Assembly (NCBI RefSeq): GCF_000350225.1
Contig: NW_005179291.1
Span: forward strand, 111,454-175,453
Direction: 5' to 3'
Length of the DNA: 64,000 nucleotides
DNA from: Chondrus crispus
Taxonomy: Eukaryota > Rhodophyta > Florideophyceae > Gigartinales > Gigartinaceae
The position numbers and the translations under genes are program-made. Shown here piece after piece: positions 1-10,749 of this stretch. The notes beneath the pieces were generated by a model. It had not been told where the DNA came from, made no database searches, and saw nothing but the letters and a program-made list of their open reading frames with translations. Positions within the stretch are counted from its first letter, which is position 1, and the number at the start of each line of letters is the position of its first letter.

Positions 1-955
1 AATCTAGTGTCAGCAAAATTAATGCTATCTAATTAACTAAATGGAATAAAATAATTAAAAAATAGTACTGTGCAATTATTCACATGTGTGTCCCCCAACC
101 CAGACTATTTGTTATATCCAAAATATTTTCCTTTCTTTTCACCCCCCTGTAGAGCCCCATATTGCACTACAAGTAGATAGGCCCCCGGCGGCAAGTACAC
201 ACACAGTAAAAGGACATCATCGTCGTTCATCAGTCTGCACGGCACACACGTGTCCTGTGCCATCACAGTACTGTACTTTACACGCGTGAAAGGCGCGGGA
301 TCTGTGCGAATGGCGTTGCGTCGTGTCTGATGTTTAATAGAATATATCTATAAGTACAGAGTAAAGTCTCGATATAGTGGCGCCTCGACAAACTGAACAG
401 ACTCTGTAAAATGAACTGCAAGTCACCAGCAAAGCGCCACCCTACCAAATAGACCTTTCTCGCATATACTCAACAAATGTGCAACAAGGAAGCTATATAT
501 AATAATACAGCAGTATCTACGTATACGTGTCACCACCACAGTACATACGGGCCAATTGTTAGAAATATAGACGTTACTGAGCGAGATAATCAAGTTTCAG
601 AGTTACTACGCCATCTCCTGGGGACAAAGTAATTACGAGAAGACCGTACGACTACGGAAATGAGCGGTTACATCGCCAACAGCCAAAAAACTATCGATAT
701 CACACATATGGAATCCCAAGATACACATGATTGAGTCAAGTCCAAAGGGTAAGCCCGCAAAGTACTACATAAACGCTTCCCAAACTTTGCCAGCCCACAT
801 CCATCCCTGTCCTGCTCCTTCATGCACTTGCATACCCTTTTCTTTTTGCGTACCGTCCCATTCTTGCACACTTGAGTCATCCTGTTCCTCCCTTCTCCCT
901 CTTGAGCTTGCCTCACCCAGCCCCTTTGATTCCCTTCACCATCAAAACCCAAGCA
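1..955. other. Flanking region without a clear gene
   Basis: This stretch is AT-rich up to about 100 and mixed after that. Short open frames are present on both strands, but none shows domain-like composition. I see no tRNA, repeat array or recognisable element here. It is probably old intergenic or transposon-derived DNA (inference). Confidence 0.4.
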
Positions 956-1360
956 ATGGCGACTCTTCGGCGCCCGACTGTCAGCGCCACCAATTCGTCC
1001 GAGGCTTTGCGCCTTTTGGCCGAAAATTATTTCGGCAGACAGTGCACGCTTTGGATGGTTGTTTCTAATAAGTTTCACTGGTCTGAAGGAAATTATGATC
1101 CTATTTTTCTGTTTACGTTGGCCATGACGAATGCGCACATTCTGAAACATCCTTTACGTGCGGACGACGGCGATCTTTATCGCCAGTTTTTGAACCGAAG
1201 AGCTGAGATTGTTGAAGCTACTGTACAGAAAAGAAAGCGTACGCAGGAGCGCTATAGGGACCGTCGCAGAGCAGGCCTAACTCAACGACTGGCCACAAGA
1301 TCCATAATTGGGAGAAATTTAGGGGCAGGGGTAATGAAGGCTTCAAATTTTGACCATTAG
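956..1360 (+). CDS. Small transposase-like C-terminal ORF, hypothetical
   Basis: The ATG at 956 gives a 134-residue protein. It has a central segment WSEGNYDPIFLF followed by LAMTNAHILKHPLRADDGD and a strongly basic tail rich in RKR/RRR. An 'alTN.H...HPLR..DG' block followed by a basic helix looks to me like the extreme C terminus of a DDE transposase of the IS5/Harbinger type, but I cannot name a family from memory with certainty. No catalytic acid motif is visible upstream in the same frame, so it would be a truncated relic if that reading is right. A longer frame opens at 872, but its first 28 residues are Pro/Ser/Leu-rich and do not look conserved, so I prefer the ATG at 956. It could also be an unrelated lineage-specific small gene. 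Confidence 0.35.
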   Translation: MATLRRPTVSATNSSEALRLLAENYFGRQCTLWMVVSNKFHWSEGNYDPIFLFTLAMTNAHILKHPLRADDGDLYRQFLNRRAEIVEATVQKRKRTQERYRDRRRAGLTQRLATRSIIGRNLGAGVMKASNFDH

Positions 1361-1746
1361 ATAGTGTGCAATTGCGCAATATTTGTAGAAATCTGCAGAT
1401 AGACGTAAATGTGGCGCAACATGCCAATAGGGGCGTTGCTGCGCAGTTACAGAGGTATTGCGCAGCTATCAGTAAACAATCAGGCAGACTGCATGGTTAC
1501 GCATTGGCAGCTCAGAAAACGGCATTTCCCGTATTACGGAGTTGCTTAGTAACTGCTGTCAAGACCTAATTAGCCCAGATTCCCCATTTTGCCAGGCCTA
1601 CAGTGAACTGGTCTCAATAAAGAGAACTCACCGTTACAACGTACATTCCAACTGTCCTAAATGCCACAATTCACATTATCGAGACTTGAATCAGGCCCAA
1701 AAACCGCGATATCAACGTTTACAAAAAGTATCGATGCGACTTTGCC
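1361..1746. other. No gene seen
   Basis: The short open frames here overlap each other and show no conserved motif. I see nothing else supportable. Confidence 0.35.
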
Positions 1747-1997
1747 TTACAGTTTGACGCTGCATTTTTCGCACGGGCGCAATTCTTCGAGGAGCAGCGC
1801 CTTTAAATTACACGGAAGCTCTGACCGAACAAGCTGTGGATCTGTCATGACAGACTGAAGTTCCTCCGACAACGCTTGAGGTGCCCCACTGTAACGGCTG
1901 AGTGATGGCTTCCTCACAGCCTGCTCTACAGTGGGAATAGTTTCGGAGTCGTCCTCGTCCGTCCCGTCACCACCAGCCTCATCAGCCACGTCTCTAA
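1747..1997 (-). pseudogene. 3' part of an ORF interrupted by the Harbinger element
   Basis: On the minus strand the frame reads RDVADEAGGDGTDEDDSETIPTVEQAV..., about 85 residues to a stop at 1747. It runs straight into the left end of the Harbinger element at 1998. On the other side of that element, 17546-17580 read in minus is also open (..VDVGLEQIEPF). The two sides are in the same frame once the element and one TAA target copy are discounted. This suggests the element landed in a coding region. The acidic, low-complexity sequence gives no family. A chance open frame of this length is possible, so confidence is modest. Confidence 0.35.
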
Positions 1998-2033
1998 GAG
2001 CATCTCCACCGCGGCAGCAAATTCGATCCAAAT
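1998..2033 (+). repeat. Harbinger left terminal inverted repeat
   Basis: The sequence begins GAGCATCTCCA and continues with AGCAAATTC and ATCCAAAT. It aligns with the complement of 17507-17542 with scattered mismatches. It is preceded by TAA, the presumed target duplication. Confidence 0.75.
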
Positions 2034-2407
2034 ATGATATTTACCAAATCAGGGTAAAGTTTGGTCTCTACCGCGACACAAGAACGCAAATTGCATCGTA
2101 AATCGAATTCTAAATCGGCGTTTGGAGTTTTTCTCGTGGCAAATCAGGCCGATTTGCAACGAGATATATCCCAAAGCGATGATTGCCACGAGCTCGTCAC
2201 AAGGTGATTAGGGCGCGCGACCATTAATTCTGATTAAATCTCACAGTAGAAACACCTGGGGTGGCGGGAAGTCAGCTAGCAACTACATGTGCGCGCGAAA
2301 AACAGAACGGCTGGTCCTCAAAAGGCATCCGAAATCACCTCCTTCGACGAGGAGGGGTGCACACCGCGGGATCTCACGTAGCGCTTCTGTCCTCAGAAAT
2401 TGGAGTC

Positions 2408-2724
2408 ATGGTACGCGGTCCGAACTGGTCGCGCAAAGAGCTCGGTCACTTGGCTGAGGCGTGAGTGGCAACAACGGAGAACCTTGTGCTCGGCATTGAC
2501 CAGACCAGTGATGCCTTCCGCGTAGGGCTTCACAGGAACTTCATTTCTATGGATGGAAACTATAAGAGGCGCGATAAGCAGCCCGTTCGAGCGAAGTTTG
2601 GAGATGTATCCAAGGAAGTTTCCAAGTTCAACAAGAGTCTACGAGAGGTACGTGGGTTCAATCCTACAGGTGTGAGCGCAGACAACCTATTTGCAATGGC
2701 GGTTGCCCGGCACTTAAAGGAGTT
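2408..2724 (+). pseudogene. Harbinger Myb-like protein, 5' part
   Basis: The ATG at 2408 opens VRGPNWSRKELGHLAEA, the first helix of a Myb/SANT-like domain (known pattern: W..eE...L..aW). It continues GIDQTSDAF...RRDKQPVRAKFGDVSKEVSKFNKSL, matching the plant and algal PIF/Harbinger ORF1 pattern 'G.dQ.s.aFw..i...f' and 'sl..Rw..i...v.kF'. This protein works with the transposase in DNA binding and nuclear entry (known for the family). A TGA at 2462-2464 stands where the conserved Trp of 'eAW' is expected, consistent with a TGG to TGA change. The coding sequence is interrupted at 2724 by a gypsy element, exactly at one copy of its GAGTT target duplication. Confidence 0.75.
2720..2724. repeat. 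5-bp target duplication GAGTT of gypsy element 1 (left copy)
   Basis: GAGTT directly precedes the left LTR and is repeated at 13945-13949 directly after the right LTR. Five bp is the usual duplication size for Ty3/gypsy integrases. Confidence 0.9.
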
Positions 2725-3326
2725 TGTCGTACAACCGTATGGACGCTAAACCGTAAACGGAAAAGGACAGGCTGTACCTAAAAATGAGGGAGCCTGGGGG
2801 ACCGCTACACTGGAGTGTCAGGTAGAATAATCCGGAACGGTAAGAAGCACCGGACAAGGGAGGTACACCGCACTGGACACGCGCAGTCGTACTGGGGTGT
2901 AGAGCAGTACGACCGGTGGCGAGCTGGAAACCTGAGGGACTTACTTAACCGTACGGTAAAAGGACTAGGGTAGGAAGTAAGGGGAGGCGTGCTTGCCTCG
3001 GTTTACCTCCATCCCGGTGCCCCCCTATCTTATACCCCCTAGTAGGGCGGTGGCACCGGACGGACTACAGTAGCTGTACATACTGTATCCAGCTTACTGT
3101 AGCTTACGGCAACTAAAAATGACTACTGTAATAACCCACCGATCGGTCGCGCACCACGTGTACACCTGCACTAGCTGGTGCCACTAACTACACGTGGACT
3201 CCCACGTGGCCACATCTACACGTGCTGGCCACGTATGTACCGTATCGGTTAACATCTTACTACTGTACTCGGCGGAGCCCCTGGTACCCGCCTAGTACAG
3301 TAGCGCCACTTGGCAATTGTACCACA
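2725..3326 (-). repeat. 3' LTR of gypsy element 1
   Basis: This is a copy of 13344-13944 with a handful of differences and one single-base indel. It is bounded by TG...CA within 10-bp inverted ends. TACTGTA/TACAGTA heptamers and CACGTG-type palindromes are dense inside it. Confidence 0.93.
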
Positions 3327-3341
3327 GACCCCCCTTCTTAA
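3327..3341 (-). other. Polypurine tract of gypsy element 1
   Basis: On the minus strand, AAGAAGGGGGGTC abuts the 3' LTR. This is the expected place and composition for the plus-strand DNA primer of an LTR element. Element 2 has the same arrangement at 35295-35309. Confidence 0.8.
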
Positions 3342-5848
3342 ATGACGGCACATCCTCGTGCCGTCCGTCCCGGAGGCTGCATTTTCACTTCAAGTCTTCC
3401 CACCACGGCCATCCTTGGTGCGAACATTCCGTATCGGTACTAGCCGCCGCTTGTCAGCCGACGACCTCACTGCGCGGACCCTCTCCGTCATGGACAAGCG
3501 CCGGCGCCCCGGTCGGGCAGCTTGGCGGTCTTTCGTTCGGCCTTGTGAGCCGGGCGCTAATTTCCATGCGGTTGCGATTCCTGCTTCCTGACGCGACTAA
3601 CCGTATTCTATCCCCACTGACTTCTTGATCGACAGGTCCTAATCACCCTCTCTCACCCGTACAGTACTGATAACGGATCAAAGGACAGGGGGAAACCCGA
3701 CGGTGCCGGCCACGACAGCGCCGGCAACACGGTCGAGGGCTGAGGCGAGACTGCCTCGCCTTCCTGTGTCGAGATCGCGCCGGGGTATTCCCGTGCAGAG
3801 ACTCCCGTAGCTCGTCTGAACGGTGGGTAGGTTAAGAGCAGCGACGGTAACGCCAGCTACCCCCAACCCGCTGGAAAGGGCCGACGGCTCGACGGTAATA
3901 GAAACCTCGCCGGAGCCGCGTCTCGAGGACCGACAGGGCTTGGAATCTCTGGGAGATCGCCCGTCCAGTATTCCCGAGCCACGAGCTTGTCCACCGTCTG
4001 CGGAGGTCGGGGCGTGCAGTAGCTGCCCCGGAGATGCTCCACGGACGGATTTACCAACGGTGACACTGGGGAATAATTATCTTCGACGGTCTAGGGTCTG
4101 AGTGGGGCACGGTTGGCCCCACGCCCCCGGAAGATACCGTAAGGACTTTTACGCAGACGTCTGCCCCTGTAGTTAGAGGAGAATCCCCCTTGAGGCGGCC
4201 CTGGTGGCGACGGAGATCGAGAAAGACCCAGCGATGGGCCAGTCTCCTGCGAAGGCGGCCATGTCGGTGAGAAGTGTAACCGCAGCGACACGGATGCCGA
4301 CAACGGGTGGCGAGGGATCGCCTCCTATGGGGACGGCTGTGCCATTCTCCCTGCCATCGAGGCGTTGATTCCACCGCCTTCGCGGGACAGTACCACCCCG
4401 CGGTGGTCTCTATCCAGTCGTGGCGCCGAGGCGGCTACCACGGCTTCCCAGGGGACCCCGAGCGAACGCGGCACTCCCTCGTCCGCAGGGCCCCTGCGGT
4501 TGGGGGTTAAAGCTGACGCTCCTCCGCGAGGCCGCGGGGTAGGAGAATGGCCTCTTGTGGCGTCCTCATCCTCGTGGAGGAGGGAAGCCAACCATTCGGT
4601 ACAGTTTGCACCCACCTCGGGCGGGGCGAACCAGATCTCACCCTCACCGCCCGCTGGCTCCGGGGGCCAACAACTTATCCGGAGAGCCTTCGCGGCTCGG
4701 AGTAGGGGCGGCCGCCCCTCTGCGTAATTGCGGGGCAGGCGCGGCCCCCATGTCCAGTACCATCTGTCGTTGAGCGAGGGCGGTCCGTCGGTACGGTCCA
4801 TGCGCGCCTCGTGCGGGGCGGACCGGAATCCCGTGCCGCTACCCGAGGCTGTCAAGCGGTCGTCGGGCGCGAGCATCGCCGGGAGCCCGGCGAAGCACCG
4901 TGGTGCGTTAAGTCGCCCAAGTGCGGGAGGTATGAGTACAAACCGCTTTAGGGGTCAATAGACGCAGTGCAAGCTGCCCCGGAGCGATGCTGCTCCGTTT
5001 TCCATCTCGGTAAAATCGGCCTTTTTCCCAGTAAAATATGCCTGATTTTCCGTTCGGGGGATCGTTCTGGCCAAAACCGGCGTTTTTCCTAGTAAAACTT
5101 GCCTATTTTTCCGTTCGGCAGGTGGCTTTTTCATTTTAACGAGCTCCGATTGGCTGTTCCCTCAAATCGGAGGCGTTCCGAACCGCCTCCCATGCGCCGC
5201 CGCGCGCCTTAATTGGCCGCGGCCTCCGGGTACAGTGCTGTATGCACCACACGTACTGTACCCCGTCCATTGCATGTCGGTGATTGAGTTTGAGGACGGC
5301 ATGGCCTCACGGCGGCTCGTCCGCATCCCCCATCATCCAAGGTCGGCCTCGGGGGTGCTCATGGACCTGAGCGCTCCCCTGGACGTCCCTGGAGGGTACC
5401 GTTCGGTTGCGCTCCGCTTTGCAGGGCGCCAGGTACAGACCCAGGCCCCACCCGGAGGGCTACAGCGCCTCCCCATAAGCAGGCGCTCCTCCGGGGTAGT
5501 GGTGCCAACGTACCGATGCACGGCACCCCCCTGGAGGGCTGGCCATTTTGCCAACTCGGACGCCCCTCTTTTCCACCGGCGCGTACAGTACGCGAGGGTC
5601 TCGGCCCTCGTGGTTGCGAGGAGACCCCTCTGGCCTCGATCGGTCCCTTTCCGTGGCGGTTCGGGGCGTACGAGTGCGCCCACGGCAACTTCGCGGACAG
5701 CCCCGATTTGGAAACTGTAAAAAACCACTAGAAACCAATTAAAACTGATCTCGTTTCCAAATCGGTTGACTCCTCGTCATGACCGCTTTTTCGGAGTGGA
5801 TACCCCCGGGTCCGGCTTGAGGCTGTGAGCACGATGCCGTTCTTGGAA

Positions 5849-6046
5849 GTGGGCTATGATTTTTAGTGAGCCCGCTAGGGGTCAAAACGTAGCCGAAAGT
5901 CGACCGAAATCGGCGGCTGGTCCGCCGGGGTCGATATTGTTCGGACCTTATACCATCCGAAGCAGCTTGACGCGGGGAGTACGATTCCGTTGTCGGCAGT
6001 GGGCTACGATTTTTATTGAGCCCGCCAGGGGCTCAAACGTAGCCCG
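5849..6046. repeat. Two structured hairpins in the 3' region of gypsy element 1
   Basis: At 6001-6046 the outer arms GGGCTACG and CGTAGCCC enclose an inner stem TGAGCCC/GGGCTCA around GCCAG. At 5849-5890 a diverged copy has GGCTATG/CGTAGCC arms and TGAGCCC...GGG inside. A third version lies in gypsy element 2 at 36304-36341 with a different inner stem. Confidence 0.65.
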
Positions 6047-6599
6047 AACTTCGACGTAATTGCAGAACCGAACGGTGTCACCCCTCACAATTTGGTCCGC
6101 GGATTTTTGCCGCAGGTCATCGCACCAGGACGGGAATGACACTTGGCTTTTTTGCCACGTGGCGGGGGTCGCCCCGCCGCTGCAGGTATCCGAGACGGTA
6201 TTTATCTTGGGCACCGCGGGCGTGCCGTAGATTCCCATCGTCGACCATGGTCGACCTCGGCGGACACGTAGTGACCTAGGCGATCCCCTTGAGGTCCCTG
6301 GACTTCATCGTTTCGGATTACACGCCCGATAGGCGGCGTATACAATATTTGACACACGGCACCTCCCCGGAGGGCTGGCCAATTTTGTAACTCAAGCCCT
6401 TAGTTCGGGGGGTGACGGAGTCGACTGCCAGCCGTAGTTTAGAGGGTACAAAGACCATCGTAGTGCGTGTAGTTCCGAGCGGTATTGACGGTCCCGTAGG
6501 CGACTTCCGCCCCCCGCAAGCCTTACATGCCGGTGGTCTCAACCGGTACAGTATCCGGGAGACCCCGCTTCTTAGCTTGCGCCACCGACCGGAATTTCA

Positions 6600-9500
6600 A
6601 GCTCGGTGGGCTCGCCAATACCGATCGATAAAGGCTTGTGGTAGGCCCTCCGCGGGTTCGAATGTATCATCCGCGGGGGTGTAGCCATACCACCGCACTT
6701 TGTATTCCAAACCGGTAGGGGTGTCGCGATGCTCTACGAGACGGTCGACGACGAATTCCTCGGGGGTATTAGCATCGTCACCATGGGGAGGATTAATCCG
6801 TTCGGAAGGGGCACTTATGCCCCCTGTAGGCATGGTCCGGTCCCCGGGCCCCTCGGCATTCGCGTAACACGGTCAATACTGACTCGTACGGAAAGCCCGT
6901 CTTGCTCCACAGTAACGGTCGTGTCCGTGGCTTGGCGGACCCGAAAGGGTCCTTCCGTTTTCGGTAAAAGCTTGACGGACATGTCGTCCGTCCTAAGCCC
7001 CTGTCCGTCACGGCCATGTCGTTCAGCCGCTCGGAGGGCTCGGGGAGGGCGATCCACGTAGACTTGGTCGCCCTCCTGTATTACCGGTCGGAATCGGACT
7101 TTCTTATCGAAGTTCTCCTTATACCGCTTTTGGGCCGCGGTCATCTTTACCCGCGCACGGTCAAAGACATCCGGTAGCTTGCGAAGAGTCGCCCGCTTGT
7201 ACTGTACGGGAGTACGTGGGTCGTCATGGGCGACTCCCGCAGCCTGGGGCGCTGTACCCGCGACGGTTAATCCGGACGGTTGTCTTGTCAACACCAGGTC
7301 AAACGGAGTAGTCTCCGTTGACCGGTGGACTTGTATGTTATAAACATACGTCAGAGGCTGGAGGAAGTCGTCCCAGTCTCGCTGGTGCTCCTCGACATAA
7401 TGTCGGAGCCTCTGTACGATGGTCTTATTACACCGTTCGGTTTGCCCGTTAGTTTGCGGATGGTAGGCTGTCGTCAAATAGTGACGTATGCCTAGCAGAA
7501 CTTCGCTGCAAATTGCGGACCGTTATCGCTAAGGACTTACTGTTGTGCTCCGTAGACGTACACCCAGTTGTCCAGGAATGCGTTAGCCACCACGGCTGCG
7601 GTTGTCGTACGAAGCGCGATACTGCGCGTGAGCTTCGAGAACCGGTCGGTTATCACAAGGACGAACTGATTCCCATGTGCAGTCTTCGGCAACGGACCCA
7701 GGAGGTCCATTGCGACAAACTCCAAGGTTCCGGCCGCCGGGAATAGTTTCATGTCCTTTTGATGACGTACAATCGTGCCCCGTGTCGCAGAGCACGATTG
7801 ACAGTTCCGCACGGTGGCGTACACGTCGTTGGACATGTGGGGCCAGTAGTACTCCCTTCTCAGGGTATAGTACATCCTGGTCCCACCGGGGTGTCCGGCC
7901 AACCGCGGGTGGTGTGCCAAATACAACACCTTGGCCCTTAACCGTTTCGGGACGACGCGTTGCAGTGTCCCATCAAGAGGGGACCTCCGCACCAAGAAAC
8001 CGTAACAGTCCACGTCATACTTTGAGTCTGGCTCTCCGACGGTTCGGGCGGCATGGATGCAGAATTCGTCCGCCGCCTGTGCTTGGATAAATTCCTGAAC
8101 CGACAGGGACGATACGTCCGTTTGTTCGGGAGTTACGGCAAGGGCCTGGGGCCTCTCTCGCGCATTCCCGGGACTCCGTTCGGTAGCTGGGGCCCAGTCA
8201 ATATCGACGGGCCCCACGTTAAGCTCCTGTCTTGACACTTGAACGACGAAGCACGGGAGTTCGTCGTCTACAGCGGCGGTTTCCCCTTCGTCCGTCCGGA
8301 GGCGAGATACCCCATCCGCCAATTTGTGTTTGACACCCGGTCGGTATTGTACGTCGTAGTCGTACTCCGCCAGGCGTAACCGCCAGCGGGCGAGCCGGCC
8401 GGAGCTGTCCTCCAAATTGAGGACCCACCGGAGGGCCTCATGGTCCGTTCGGAGATGGAAGGTGGCACCGTACAGGTAAGGGCGTAATGCCAGGATGCTC
8501 CAGACGACTGCAAAGCACTCCTTCTCGGTCGTCGTGTAATTCTTCTCGGCATCCGTGAGATTACGGCTCCAGTAGCCAATCGGTAATTTATCTCCGTTAG
8601 GTTGGTCTTGCAGCAGGGCACACCCCACTTGGTACGCACATGCGTCCGTGTCGAGTGTGTACTTGTAACCGTGACGGGGTAGAGCCAGGATAGGCGGTGA
8701 GACCAGCCTCTTCTTTAGCTCGGCAAAGGCCTCATATTCCGAATCGGATAGGACTCCCAGTTCGAAGGGGTGATCCTTGCTCGTCTTCCTATTGAGGGGA
8801 GCGGCAATTTTGGCGAAGTTCGGGACGAACCGCCTGTAGACATTGCACATCCCCAGGAAGGAGCGTAATTCCGTTTGGTTAGAGGGAGGTAGCGCCCGCT
8901 CAATAGCGATGACGTTGCGCCTCTCGACCTCTAACCGTCCCGGTCGGATTATGTGCCCCAGGTACGTCACTGAAGTGTCGAAGAATGTACATTTCGATAT
9001 CTTCAGCGATACCCCGGCGGTGTACAGCAGTTGTAGTACCTCCCGAACGTGGTCGAGGTGTTCCGTAACGGATTTAGAGTACACGATGACGTCATCCAAG
9101 TACACCATTGCGATTTCCCATTTATCTCGGGAGAGGATGATGTCCACAGCCCTTTAGAAAGTAGCTGGGGCATTCTTCAGACCGAACGGCATCCGCACAA
9201 ACCGGTATAGACCGCAGTCCGACGCGATCGTCGTCTTATCGCGGTCCTCCTCGGCGACTTCAACTTGCCAGTATACACTATTGCAATCAAGCGTAGTGAA
9301 TACTGTAGCGTTGCCGAGTGAGTCGATGCACTCATCCATTCGCGGTATGGAATAGGAATCCCGGATGGTAAGTGCGTTTAGCTTGCGGTAGTCCACACAG
9401 AACCGCATGGTACCGTCCTTTTTGGGTACGAAGACCACAGGACTGGCCCATTCTGCCGTGGCCGGCTCGATGACGCCGGCCCGCAGCATGCAGTTCACCT

Positions 9501-10570
9501 CGGGTTTTTCCTTTTCCCGTGCGGTTGGACCAGCCCGGTACGGAGCTTGGTAGATGGGATTGGCCCCGCCTTGAGGTCGATGCGGTGCTTGGTGGCACCA
9601 ATCTTCCGGAGGCGGCCATTCCACATCTCCTTGAATTCGGAGAGCATAGGTACTATCTTTTCGCGTAGCTCTCAGTCTTCCTCACCGATGTGGACATCCT
9701 CGGTCCACAATCGGGGGGCTTCATCCGTGTCGGTTCTCTCCTGTTCCTCTTCCGTATCGGACTTGTCTTGTCCCGCATCCTGTACGGTACCCAAAGGGGG
9801 TACTGTAGGGGGAATATTATTTTTGTTTCCTCCCCCCTCCTTAGCTTCAGCCACTCCTGTGGCTGGCTGAAGGGTTAGGATGTGGGTCGGCGATGGTAGC
9901 GCGAGTCCAATAACGGTGTGTTTGGGGAGATGGACCGCATTATGGCTAAAATTGCTCAGTATTACCGAAAACGGAATGTCTGGCTTTATATCCATGACTC
10001 CCTGGGCCATAAGCGACAGGTTCTTCTCTGCCGCGCGGGGATGGTTCTGTAAGAAGCAGAGCCCGGCGACCGGCGTCGCCACCCGTACGGTTGCTTGCGT
10101 CATGGGGGGAATTGTAATTCCCCGCACCATGCGTAATTTCCGAGACGGTGTGTTGCTCGGAAACCGCTTGGTTCTTGGCGATTTTTCTGTTTCCGTTCGG
10201 TGTTCCTTATGGGTAAATTTGGATGGCGTCGTGCCTGTAAGTGCGACTGAGGGGGCATGATGGAAGAGAACCCTCCGTCGCGGTGGTAGAATTGCCTTGA
10301 TATGTTGGTCTATAAAGGTGGTCCCTAATATACAATCCACAGCCAGGCGGGTGACCACGAGAAACTTGACCCTGGCTGTGAAATCTCCGATGCGGACGTA
10401 CAGCTGTACACTAGTGTACGCTGTCCAAGTGCGCTCATTGAGCGATGGGAGGCGTTCACCAGCGGTGCGCTCTTTATCGGACGGATGGCCGCGCGCCATG
10501 GCTCGGCCACACAGCGTACATGGATGAAGTTGGGCGCTGCCTTCGAGTCTAGGACTGGGGACAGTGCCCG
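6600..10570 (-). pseudogene. Gypsy element 1 pol region (PR-RT-RH-IN-chromodomain)
   Basis: Parts in minus-strand order are as follows. The aspartic protease region is about 10.3-10.6 kb. Reverse transcriptase is about 8.9-9.6 kb, with FCVDYRKLN, FTTLD and YLDDVIVYS motifs. RNase H is about 8.25-8.7 kb, with TLDTDA and LRTDHEALRW. Integrase is about 6.85-8.0 kb, with an HHCC-type zinc region near GHPG..RMYYTLRREYYWP and a DDE core. The chromodomain is about 6.60-6.76 kb (VDRLVEH...YKVRWYGY...DDTFEP). In chromoviruses the chromodomain steers integration to marked chromatin. The region is a fossil with several breaks. Confidence 0.9.
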
Positions 10571-10749
10571 CATATTCGCTTGTTGCAGCCCTACCGTGGC
10601 GGAAACCTTATAGTTCTGCCTCTTGAAGAAGCAGATAGGTTCCGCTGCGGTCTGCGCGTCTTCCGTTCGGTTCGGTTCTGCTGCCTGAGTTGAGGGAGAA
10701 GGATTCTCCGGGGTGAGGCAGACAGGGAGTTTTGACGACGTCGCCTCTA

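Larger units (their letters stand above)
3327..6596 (-). other. Long 3' noncoding region of gypsy element 1
   Basis: This is about 3.3 kb of GC-rich sequence downstream of the chromodomain. Overlapping open frames exist on both strands, the longest about 180 residues at 4325-4876 on minus, but the composition gives no family and I do not call a gene. It holds a near-tandem duplication of about 60 bp at 5008-5120 (pattern AGTAAAA...TTTTCCGTTCGG). Two copies of a GGAGGGCTGGCCA module lie at about 5530 and 6370. A hairpin with arms TTTGGAAAC/GTTTCCAAA spans about 5705-5762. Two long hairpins with GGCTA(T/C)G/CGTAGCC outer arms sit at 5849-5890 and 6001-6046. Counterparts of the modules and hairpins occur in the 3' region of gypsy element 2. 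Confidence 0.7.

Noticed and set aside
668-1150. 160-residue minus frame opposite the 956-1360 ORF
   Set aside because: Low-complexity and basic without domain features; the plus frame has better motif content.
4325-4876. 183-residue minus frame in the 3' region of chromovirus 1
   Set aside because: GC-rich sequence gives long frames on both strands here; no motif, and no counterpart in element 2.
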